Positions 1 to 4,703 of a DNA stretch of 6,040 nt are shown here, piece by piece (position 1 is the stretch's first letter; every line of letters starts with the position of its first letter). The stretch covers positions 1-6,040 of the forward strand of contig JAICSB010000214.1 in the NCBI GenBank assembly GCA_025937115.1. The letters are read 5' to 3'. Made by a program: the position numbers and the translations under genes. Below the pieces are notes generated by a model. The model searched no databases, was not told the DNA's origin, and saw only the letters and a program-made list of their open reading frames with translations. The DNA is from Pseudonocardiaceae bacterium. Lineage in GTDB: Bacteria; Actinomycetota; Actinomycetes; Mycobacteriales; Pseudonocardiaceae.

Positions 1-165
1 GAATGACGGCGCGCCTGTGCACTGACGAGCCAGCAGTTCGCCAAAGTCGGTGTCCTCGGACACGAGGACGAACGCGTGCTGTCGCGCGAACTCCAAGATC
101 ACGGAGTCGGTGGCGTCCTGCAGATCGTGATCACGGACGTGTGCAGCGCGTCACCGATCGTGACG
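1..165 (-). pseudogene. DUF5615 PIN-like toxin remnant, C-terminal half, frameshifted and cut by the window edge
   Basis: Read on the minus strand from about 145 down to 1, the translation contains HVRDHDLQDATDSVILEFAR, then FVLVSEDTDFGELLA and a terminal GAPSF. This is the conserved second half of DUF5615 PIN-like proteins (predicted RNases, often the toxin partner of a DUF433 antitoxin); the acidic S-E-D-T-D-F motif is their signature. The frame is closed immediately upstream by a stop near 148-150. The family's preceding segment (Gly-Asp-Ala-Leu-His, as in the usual 'GHDAVHV') continues in the neighbouring frame, so a net two-base insertion in the CACAC run at about 140-144 would explain the break. 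The N-terminal 35-40 residues with the first catalytic Asp are not recognisable. The C-terminus lies beyond position 1. I see no DUF433 antitoxin. The family call is fairly good; the pseudogene call is inference. Confidence 0.55.
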
Positions 166-228
166 ACGTGCAGCGGCTCGCTCCGGGTGCCCGGTGCCGC
201 TCGACCATCCGGGTGCCGGAGTGGCAAG

Positions 229-305
229 GTTTTCGTTGGTATGGAGGCCGACCCGCCGAATCCGGACCTATCAGACCGACTTCGTGCCCAGCCTGCTGCA
301 ATCGG
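229..305 (+). pseudogene. DUF5753 (Scr1-type regulator) fragment, frameshifted
   Basis: In one forward frame the DNA from 257 to about 302 reads RIRTYQTDFVPSLLQ. This closely matches the hallmark of DUF5753 (consensus close to 'IRtyqpelVPGLLQT'), the C-terminal domain of XRE-type regulators abundant in Streptomyces and relatives. The residues expected just before it, Gly-Met-Glu-Ala-Asp (the usual 'LEaeA'), occur immediately upstream at 238-252 but in another frame. A small indel in the CCC/CCGCC run at 252-257 therefore separates them. Neither the N-terminal helix-turn-helix nor the rest of the domain is recognisable on either side, so about 25 residues survive. It cannot make a functional regulator. 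It abuts the DUF5615 remnant head to head, which suggests that several small indels and deletions have worn down this edge. Confidence 0.5.
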
Positions 306-415
306 CGACCGAGGGACCATGGGGAGACAGCTGTCGCACCTACCCCGCGATGGAGTCGAGCTTTGTCCACCTACCGTTGGGCGACCCGCCCGGCAGCGAC
401 CATCACCAGCGAAAC

Positions 416-420
416 AGGAG
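416..420 (+). promoter_or_regulatory. Ribosome binding site of the 62-residue protein
   Basis: AGGAG lies 5 nt before the ATG at 426. It fixes the start of the small gene and argues against the long upstream extension of the same open frame, whose composition looks non-coding. An out-of-frame upstream reading frame closes with TGA at 424-426, giving an ATGA-type overlap with this start. Confidence 0.6.
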
Positions 421-425
421 TACTG

Positions 426-614
426 ATGAAAGATCCGGCCATGCAGGAACTTTTCGACGCGACCACCGCTCTCAGCGAGGCCACAAGCAGTTGCATGGGG
501 TACCTCGCTACGCAGAACCCGGAACTTATCGAGTGGGTCAGCGCAGTCAGGGCCCACGCGCGGGCGGTGGAGGCCGCAGTGGAGAGCCTGGGAAAACGCC
601 TCGCGAGCGAGTAG
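426..614 (+). CDS. Small helical protein of unknown function (62 aa)
   Basis: I do not recognise this family. The start at 426 is chosen because an AGGAG ribosome binding site sits 5 nt upstream and because the reading frame turns protein-like only here. Upstream it is Arg/Pro/Ser-rich and looks like an out-of-frame shadow. The protein is soluble, with no signal peptide or membrane span. It seems mostly alpha-helical, with heptad-like hydrophobic spacing (F10, L16, M24, L27, L34, V38, V41, V48, V52, L55) and a charged C-terminal half from E33 to E62. It has a single cysteine (C23). It lies just downstream of the DUF5753 remnant, where actinobacterial regulators often carry a DUF397 partner of about 60 residues. 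The size fits, but the DUF397 Trp-x-x-Ser-Ser start motif is missing, so I do not call it that. M6 (441) is a possible internal start. Confidence 0.55.
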   Translation: MKDPAMQELFDATTALSEATSSCMGYLATQNPELIEWVSAVRAHARAVEAAVESLGKRLASE

Positions 615-634
615 GCCGGGGCTCTGGCCCCCTA
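612..634. terminator. GC-rich hairpin between convergent genes
   Basis: GGGGC (618-622) and GCCCC (627-631) form a short stem with a 4-nt loop. Alternatively TAGG (612-615) and CCTA (631-634) pair outside a shorter inner stem. It overlaps the stop codon of the 62-residue gene and lies 30 nt from the stop of the oppositely oriented permease-like gene. There is no T tract, so a bidirectional terminator role is tentative. Confidence 0.35.
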
Positions 635-663
635 GCTGACCATTTCGTCTTACGCCCCAACTC

Positions 664-1059
664 TCAATGGCGCTTCTCAAGGGCGACGGTTTCACGCAAG
701 CGCTTCGCGGCTTCCCGGAGATCAGGATCGGTGCGTGCTTCCGAAGTCATCAGCTCGGCCAGCGCCTCGGCGATGACGTTGAGCTTCTCCTGCGCGGCCT
801 CCTCTGCGCGGCGACTGGCGTTCTCAAGCAGCACCACCAGCAGCAGCGTGAGAACGCTTGCGACAGTGTGAATGGCCGTCTGCCATTCCTTAAGGTCCTC
901 CCACAGAGGCAAGCTGGCCAGCCAGATCGCGACGATGCCGGCACACACGAAGAAGAACGGCGCCTGGCTGACCCTGCGGTGGGCCGCCTGGACAAATCGG
1001 TCAAACAGCGAACGCCGATCTCCCCTCGTGCGGGTCTTTGCGGCCTCGCTGCGCTCCAC
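664..1059 (-). CDS. Low-affinity iron permease-family small membrane protein (two TM helices)
   Basis: From the GTG at 1059 this encodes 131 residues. An amphipathic lead-in (LFDRFVQAAHRRVSQAP, 18-34) is followed by two membrane spans, about 35-53 and 62-79, and then the motif LLLVVLLENASRRAEEAAQ (72-90). The layout 'FDRF...W.. two spans ..LLQNtqnRd..AlhxKLdELi' is that of the low-affinity iron permease family (PF04120), whose short bacterial members I recall as being about this size. Transport itself is unproven for these short versions. The tail after residue 95 is charged and probably coiled. The same frame stays open up to an ATG at 1239 that has a better ribosome binding site. The added residues look like an out-of-frame part of a separate small gene, so I prefer the GTG, but a 191-residue fused product is possible. 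It converges on the 62-residue gene. Confidence 0.65.
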   Translation of the reverse strand: MERSEAAKTRTRGDRRSLFDRFVQAAHRRVSQAPFFFVCAGIVAIWLASLPLWEDLKEWQTAIHTVASVLTLLLVVLLENASRRAEEAAQEKLNVIAEALAELMTSEARTDPDLREAAKRLRETVALEKRH

Positions 1060-1069
1060 AGCCAGAAGC

Positions 1070-1239
1070 CTAGTGCGAGTGCACTTTGGAGCCGCTCCGC
1101 GCGCCGACGATGATGAGCGCGACACCGGAGTCGCGTCCCAGCTCCGGACGGTCCGACCGTCCGACGCTGTGGCCAGCCGCCGCCCGTCCGGCCTGGCCGA
1201 CCAGGAACCGTCCTGGGGTTTGCTGACCGCGAAATGCAT
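1070..1239 (-). pseudogene. DUF2188-like small protein, probably frameshifted
   Basis: An ATG at 1239 has AGAAGG 6 nt upstream, a good ribosome binding site. The first part (MHFAVSKPQDGSWSARPDG, then RRLATASDG) resembles the start of DUF2188 proteins ('hVvP..dGgWavk.eGa.RAss...'). The expected second half ('a..la...gaelivhgrdG.i...') does not continue in that frame. It appears in the next frame as ELGRDSGVALIIVGARSGSK, ending at TAG 1070-1072. The switch falls at or near the hairpin at 1145-1163. Joined across the shift this would be a protein of about 55 residues that ends 10 bp before the permease GTG, as a two-gene operon would. The shift instead places the ATG in frame with the permease. 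The DUF2188 match is moderate and from memory; an unrelated protein or a real fusion remain possible. Confidence 0.35.
1145..1163. repeat. Perfect 8-bp inverted repeat inside the frameshifted gene
   Basis: CGGACGGT (1145-1152), a 3-nt spacer, then ACCGTCCG (1156-1163) form a tight hairpin. It lies where the two halves of the DUF2188-like gene change frame, so it is a plausible slippage hotspot for replication or sequencing. Confidence 0.5.
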
Positions 1240-1278
1240 CCTTGACCTTCTGCCAGTTTGCTTCAGATTGCCGGTCAC

Positions 1279-1323
1279 CTCCAGGACCTCCCTTCATCGG
1301 GGTCCTGGTGTCTCGTCCTGGAG
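1279..1323 (-). promoter_or_regulatory. Mutually exclusive stem-loops in the 5' leader of the minus-strand operon
   Basis: CCAGGACC (1281-1288) can pair with GGTCCTGG (1301-1308), giving 8 bp and a 12-nt loop. The overlapping CTCCAGGAC (1279-1287) can instead pair with GTCCTGGAG (1315-1323), 9 bp. The two cannot form together. The block ends 40 nt upstream of the ATG at 1239 and lies between divergent genes. It could be a leader switch, an operator array or a chance repeat. All pairings are read directly; any function is inference. Confidence 0.35.
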
Positions 1324-1382
1324 CCGTGGGGCGCATCTGGCAGAATGTCGCACCGGTCCCGTCCTAGCGAGCAGCCGGAGGA

Positions 1383-1805
1383 ATGTTGAGCGAGGTGAGC
1401 CGTACACGATCACGTGGACCGTTATATCGAACAGGCCGAGACGTACTTTGCAGGCCCGACCCAACTCTGGACGTGATTGACTTGCGGTGGCGTAAGACCT
1501 TCCTGGTAGAGGTCAAAGAGAAGCTTGCTCAACTTGGATTGATGAATTGCGCGGTCTGTCAATCCGAACATCTGACGGTACATCGTTTTCCATTCTTGGC
1601 GTTAATGGGTAACCTTCCTCCCAGTATCAGTAATCTTGATGACGCCGAGATGATAGTCGAGTACCTTGTCCGAGTTGAGTGCGGCATTTGTGGTTACGTG
1701 ATGTTGTTCAGTGCAGAGCGTTTCCGCACCGGAGATGATGAAACCCTGGTACGGGGAATGACTGAACAGGAGGAGGACGAGTTGGAGCGTAGGCATCCGC
1801 TTTAG
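1383..1805 (+). CDS. Zinc-ribbon hypothetical protein, AT-rich insert gene
   Basis: The protein carries two CxxC knuckles, C56-AV-C59 and C100-GI-C103, 40 residues apart. The segment between them (FPFLALMGNLPP) and the stretch after them (GYVMLFSAERF) fit the layout of small zinc-ribbon proteins in which the second knuckle sits in a 'xCxxCGyv' strand. The tail after G117 is acidic, ending EQEEDELER. No enzyme motif is visible. The start is uncertain. GGAGG at 1377-1381 is only 1 nt from the ATG at 1383, and the first 30 residues are Arg-rich and unlike the rest. GTG at 1473 or TTG at 1482 would give a more compact protein of about 107-110 residues. Counted by hand, 1501-1800 is about 50% GC, against 65-72% in two blocks of the hydrogenase gene. 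Codon 74 is TTA, rare in high-GC actinobacteria, so recent acquisition is likely. Confidence 0.6.
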   Translation: MLSEVSRTRSRGPLYRTGRDVLCRPDPTLDVIDLRWRKTFLVEVKEKLAQLGLMNCAVCQSEHLTVHRFPFLALMGNLPPSISNLDDAEMIVEYLVRVECGICGYVMLFSAERFRTGDDETLVRGMTEQEEDELERRHPL

Positions 1806-2104
1806 CACTACAACCGTAGATCGTGATCACCCCCGGCGCGAGCTGACGGCAGCGGCGCTCACAACGCAGACGACGATCAGGCTCCAGCAGCTGTGGGTGA
1901 CGTGGGCGAGGCCACTCACGGTGAGGATGCTGGGCCGCCCGAAGCGGCTACTTACAGTTACGTGATTAGGCCGAGTGGTGCTATCTGCTCGGATGGGACG
2001 GCAGAGCGGCGCGAACGTCCTAGTCTTCCGACGATGCTCGGGGCGTCCTTCACCAGAAGGATTAGGGAGCGACCGACCAGAGGTCGCTCGTGAAGTAGAG
2101 GACC
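1806..2104. other. Intergenic region upstream of the hydrogenase gene, no gene recognised
   Basis: About 300 bp. Short open frames exist on both strands but none has a good ribosome binding site or a recognisable motif. It contains a GTGATCAC palindrome (1823-1830) and an inverted repeat next to the hydrogenase start. I could not place a convincing -35/-10 pair. Confidence 0.5.
2068..2088. promoter_or_regulatory. Inverted repeat just upstream of the hydrogenase ribosome binding site
   Basis: AGCGACC (2068-2074) and GGTCGCT (2082-2088) are perfect 7-bp arms around a 7-nt spacer. A nested CGACC/GGTCG pair (2074-2078 with 2082-2086) offers an alternative tighter stem. The repeat ends 16 nt before the ATG, next to AGAGGA (2097-2102), so it could be an operator or a leader hairpin affecting translation. 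No binding protein can be named from sequence. Confidence 0.35.
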
Positions 2105-3253
2105 ATGACCGAACTGACGCCCCCCAACGCCGCTCCGACTACGCAAGGCGATGAGAGCCCGATCCATATCCTCTGGATCAACTGCGGTTTGTCCTGCGAT
2201 GGGGAGTCGGTCTCGTTGACCGCAGCGACCCAACCCAGCATCGAGGAAATCGCCTTGGGCGCACTTCCTGGTCTGCCAAAGATCGCGCTGCACTGGCCGT
2301 TGATCGACTTCGAATGCGGCCCGGAGCAAGGTGTTGACAACTTCATCGAATGGTTCCATAAGGCCGACCGGGGTGAGTTGGAGCCGTTCGTGCTCGTCAT
2401 CGAGGGTTCCATCCCGAACGAGACGATCAACGGTGATGGCCACTTCACTGGTTTCGGTCGCCACCCCGCCGCCGACCAGCCGATCACTGTCAACGAATGG
2501 CTGGATAAGCTCGCGCCTAAGGCCACGATCGTGCTCGCGGTCGGCACCTGCGCCAGCTACGGTGGCATCCACGCGATGGCGGGCAACCCGACCGGTGCCA
2601 TGGGCGTGCCCGACTACTTGGGCTGGGACTGGAAATCCAAGGCCGGTATCCCGATCGTCTGTGTGCCTGGCTGTCCGGCGCACCCGGACAATCTTTCCGA
2701 GACGATCCTGTACCTGCTCTACCAGGTTGCCGGCAGGGCGCCGATGATCCCGTTGGACGAGCACCTGCGCCCGCAGTGGTTGTTCGGCAACACGGTGCAC
2801 GAGGGTTGCAATCGGGCCGGGTACTACGAACAGGGCGAGTTCGCCGAGACTTACGACTCACCGAAGTGCCTGGTGAAGCTCGGATGCGGGGGGCAGGTGG
2901 TGAAATGTAACGTGCCCAAGCGCGGCTGGATCAATGGCGTCGGTGGGTGCCCGAATGTGGGCGGTATCTGCATCGGCTGCACCATGCCGGGGTTCCCGGA
3001 CAAGTTCATGCCGTTCATGGAGTCGATGCCGATCAGTTGGCGCACGGGTTCAGCGATGGCGGTGACCGAAAGCGAGACCTACGGCTCGGTTATCCGGTCG
3101 CTTCGCGAGTTCGCCATCAAGCAGTTCGACACCGAGCCCCACTGGCGTAAGAAGGGCTCCGAGCTCATCACCGGCTACATTCCCGACTGGAGCGACAGTC
3201 GGGCGCAGCCAACGCGTCTGCGTGCGTGGCGACGCCGAAGCCGGTTCCGCTGA
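2105..3253 (+). CDS. hhyS: Group 1h (actinobacterial-type) [NiFe]-hydrogenase small subunit, orphan
   Basis: This is the electron-transfer subunit of the high-affinity hydrogenases that oxidise atmospheric H2. It should carry three iron-sulfur clusters next to the NiFe large subunit. The family signature WINCGLSCDGESVSLTAATQ is at 25-44. Likely proximal-cluster ligands are C31 (or C27), D32, C149 (VGTCASYGG) and C190 (PGCPAHPDN). An Asp ligand is known for group 1h. H232, C235, C255 and C261 have the distal-cluster spacing, and C268, C289 and C292 fit the medial cluster. There is no Tat signal or C-terminal membrane helix, as usual for group 1h. The start is backed by AGAGGA at 2097-2102. Two oddities stand out. 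Where I expect G-C-W-G-P, residues 260-264 read G-C-G-G-Q. The family end near 'GYxPxW' (358-362) is followed by a 20-residue Arg-rich tail. No large subunit, maturation gene or redox partner lies in the window, so it may be a relic. Confidence 0.93.
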   Translation: MTELTPPNAAPTTQGDESPIHILWINCGLSCDGESVSLTAATQPSIEEIALGALPGLPKIALHWPLIDFECGPEQGVDNFIEWFHKADRGELEPFVLVIEGSIPNETINGDGHFTGFGRHPAADQPITVNEWLDKLAPKATIVLAVGTCASYGGIHAMAGNPTGAMGVPDYLGWDWKSKAGIPIVCVPGCPAHPDNLSETILYLLYQVAGRAPMIPLDEHLRPQWLFGNTVHEGCNRAGYYEQGEFAETYDSPKCLVKLGCGGQVVKCNVPKRGWINGVGGCPNVGGICIGCTMPGFPDKFMPFMESMPISWRTGSAMAVTESETYGSVIRSLREFAIKQFDTEPHWRKKGSELITGYIPDWSDSRAQPTRLRAWRRRSRFR

Positions 3254-3324
3254 TCCGCGGCGAGCGCGTAGTGGGGGAGGCCCGCTTGCCAGGTAGGGAG
3301 AAGTCCGGCATCTCGTGATCCAGT

Positions 3325-3359
3325 CCGTGGGGCTCAGGTCCACACCATGAGCCCCACGG
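3325..3359. terminator. Strong hairpin between the hydrogenase and DUF952 genes, overlapping the DUF952 stop
   Basis: CCGTGGGGCTCA (3325-3336) and TGAGCCCCACGG (3348-3359) are perfect 12-bp arms around an 11-nt loop. The minus-strand TGA stop of the DUF952 gene is bases 3334-3336, so the arm contains the stop and the loop and other arm encode the last residues of that protein. With no T tract on either side it would be a U-less, possibly bidirectional terminator for the convergent genes. Confidence 0.6.
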
Positions 3360-3696
3360 CGCGGCCGTCTGTGTCCCGTTGGACCTCCATCATTCCCTCT
3401 ACCGCGTCGCGGTTGATGTGCCCGTAGACATGCGGGAACAAAATGTCGGGGGCGACGCCGGGGGGCGGCACAGGGGAGGCGGCCTCCCAGCGGACCATGA
3501 CGTCGAGCTTGTGCTCGTTGATGAGCAGCACCATGAGCGGGCCCGAGGTGTCGCGGTGGAAGGCGCTGGCGACGGCGAGGGTTACCGCCTCGTCGGGAGA
3601 ACAGTGGACAAAGCCTTCCTTGGATAATGACGCGGGCGCGTACGGCCGGTCGGAGACGCCTAACCAGTCGTCGAGCGCAACCACATGGAAGATCAC
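3334..3696 (-). CDS. DUF952 family protein
   Basis: From the GTG at 3696 this gives 120 residues, the usual family length. Conserved DUF952 (PF06108) blocks appear in order: VIFHVVALDDW at the N-terminus (1-11), RPYAPASL, EGFVHCSPDEA (27-37), a central LMVLLIN strand, VRWEAA, FPHVYGHINRDAV (87-99) and a MMEVQRD segment near the end. The conserved His residues H4, H31 and H89 are all present. The biochemical role is not established; from memory the family is placed with the ADP-ribosyltransferase-like fold, which I cannot verify here. The start is uncertain: no ribosome binding site precedes GTG 3696, and the frame stays open to an ATG at 3900, with another ATG at 3804. I chose 3696 because family homology begins there. 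The hydrogenase gene ends only 80 bp away in the convergent direction. Confidence 0.85.
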   Translation of the reverse strand: MIFHVVALDDWLGVSDRPYAPASLSKEGFVHCSPDEAVTLAVASAFHRDTSGPLMVLLINEHKLDVMVRWEAASPVPPPGVAPDILFPHVYGHINRDAVEGMMEVQRDTDGRAVGLMVWT

Positions 3697-4078
3697 GAAC
3701 GCTACGTTATCGGCGCTAGCCGGAATAGTGTCAGCGTCAGCCGCAGGGACTCCCACCAGGCGGCCGCCAACCTCGATCACCGGGGACAGTTGTCGGCTGA
3801 ACATTCCGCCCGCTCGCGCACTACGCGTAGCGTTGCCCGAAACACCAGGCATCGCGGCCAACTCGAGTTGCGTTTGACTCGCGGCGCAGCGGGCGATCAC
3901 CGTCCTCGACGGCGATCAGGCGCCAGCGTGGGCACTGTGATCACCGCCGAGGAGAGGACGGACCCAGCGAAAACAGACCCCGGCGCCGGCGCCCGAACGC
4001 AGCGACAAGCCAAGAATGCCCACCCAAGCACTGTCACCTATTGCCGGTTGGATCGGTCGCGTTGCGCTAGGTCCCGGG
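3697..4078. other. Intergenic region, no gene recognised
   Basis: About 380 bp. Several frames are open on both strands, as expected at high GC, but none gives a recognisable protein or has a good ribosome binding site. It may hold the promoter of the DUF952 gene and possibly a 5' extension of it. A GTGATCAC palindrome lies at 3937-3944 and a GGCGCCGGCGCC palindrome near 3981-3992. Confidence 0.45.
3937..3944. repeat. GTGATCAC palindrome, one of four copies in the window
   Basis: The same 8-bp palindrome occurs at 127-134, 1823-1830, 3937-3944 and 4137-4144. The last two are exactly 200 bp apart and the last lies inside the DUF6893-like gene. The family is unassigned; it could be a regulator half-site, a methylation target or chance. 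Confidence 0.4.
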
Positions 4079-4198
4079 TCACATGTTGCGGATTCGTAGG
4101 TAGCGGCGGACATCTGACACGGAAAGCAATCCGACAGTGATCACGAGAACGACGACGATCGCTGCCAGGATTACTGCGATGTAGCCGACGATGTACAT
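4079..4198 (-). CDS. DUF6893-like 39-residue single-pass membrane protein
   Basis: The product starts MYIVGYIAVILAAIVVV, continues as a hydrophobic span to about residue 25, then ends with a basic tail read as SDVRRYLRIRNM. A short N-terminal helix followed by 'lpDikRYLrirxM' at the very end is the pattern I know from the tiny DUF6893 proteins of Streptomyces and other actinobacteria, whose function is unknown. By the positive-inside rule the basic tail should be cytoplasmic. GAGGG (4202-4206 on the opposite strand) lies 3 nt before the ATG, a slightly short but usable ribosome binding site. The gene stands alone on the minus strand between two featureless stretches. Recognition rests on the C-terminal motif and the size, so confidence is good for a real gene and moderate for the family name. 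Confidence 0.7.
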   Translation of the reverse strand: MYIVGYIAVILAAIVVVLVITVGLLSVSDVRRYLRIRNM

Positions 4199-4206
4199 AT
4201 GCCCTC

Positions 4207-4653
4207 ATCCGGGTCAGCGGTTCAGTGGTCAGCGTGTTCTTGCCCGCAATACTGTCGCCGGCGGTCGCGTGCATCACCGGCTGCGACGCACTGGACCTGC
4301 TGCGCAGAATGATCTTCTGTTCGGCCGGATGCCAACGGTTCCTTCCGCCGACACCCGCTGGTCAGCGCGCCGCCGGGGTCTGGAGCAGCGTGTCGCACCG
4401 CTCGGCGAGCCTCGTCATCCATCCGATCGCCACGCGTCGAGCCAGGCGGATCGGGACTCGTGTCGCTAAATGCGCATTACCACCTCAGGGTACCTTTCAG
4501 CCTGGACCGCGTACATCTTATTGCGCGCCCCGTTTGGGTTGTCGTGACGCGGCCGGGCGTCAGGTCAGCGATAATAGAGTGACCGTTCTCCCTACTACCG
4601 GGTTCTCTGACCCTCGAGGGGTCGCCGCGGCGGAGCCAGCTGCTGGCGCGGCC
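4207..4653. other. Intergenic region, no gene recognised
   Basis: About 450 bp between the DUF6893-like gene and the terminator of the DUF5996 gene. A long plus-strand open frame crosses it, but its Arg/Pro/Ala/Gly-rich translation looks like non-coding high-GC sequence and has no ribosome binding site. The minus strand is equally unconvincing. It contains the GGTCA/TGACC inverted repeat and the 10-bp palindrome CCCTCGAGGG at 4611-4620. Confidence 0.45.
4563..4584. promoter_or_regulatory. Operator-like inverted repeat around a TATTAT box
   Basis: GGTCA (4563-4567) and TGACC (4580-4584) flank a 12-nt AT-rich spacer. On the minus strand the spacer holds TATTAT (4573-4578), five of six matches to a -10 hexamer. 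I see no matching -35 at 17 nt and no gene starting close by on either strand. A promoter with an overlapping operator for a leader or small RNA is possible but unproven. Confidence 0.3.
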
Positions 4654-4692
4654 GGCGGGCGTGGCGCCTCACATGGAGTAGCCACGCCCGCC
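4654..4692 (-). terminator. Hairpin terminator downstream of the DUF5996 gene
   Basis: GGCGGGCGTGGC (4654-4665) and GCCACGCCCGCC (4681-4692) are perfect 12-bp arms with a 15-nt loop. The stem begins 11 nt after the minus-strand stop of the DUF5996 gene. No T tract follows, consistent with U-less actinobacterial terminators. Confidence 0.6.
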
Positions 4693-4703
4693 CGAGGCAG
4701 GTC

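Noticed and set aside
3..425. Long forward frame extending upstream of the 62-residue gene, and an overlapping forward frame 76-426
   Set aside because: Composition is Arg/Pro/Ser-rich and unlike protein, and DUF5615 and DUF5753 remnants occupy this DNA in other frames. The ribosome binding site at 416-420 marks the real start.
99..695. Long minus-strand frame across the left end
   Set aside because: It is antisense to the 62-residue gene and has no recognisable motif, except for a few residues at its far end that belong to the frameshifted DUF5615 remnant.
667..1480. Plus-strand frames 667-1113 and 872-1480
   Set aside because: They are antisense shadows of the permease-like gene, with Arg-rich low-information translations and no ribosome binding sites.
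1893..2093. Plus-strand 66-residue frame before the hydrogenase gene
   Set aside because: No ribosome binding site or recognisable feature, and it overlaps the inverted repeat at the hydrogenase start; treated as non-coding.
1958..2861. Minus-strand frames opposite the hydrogenase gene (up to 280 residues)
   Set aside because: Antisense frames in high-GC DNA; the plus strand gives an unmistakable hydrogenase small subunit.
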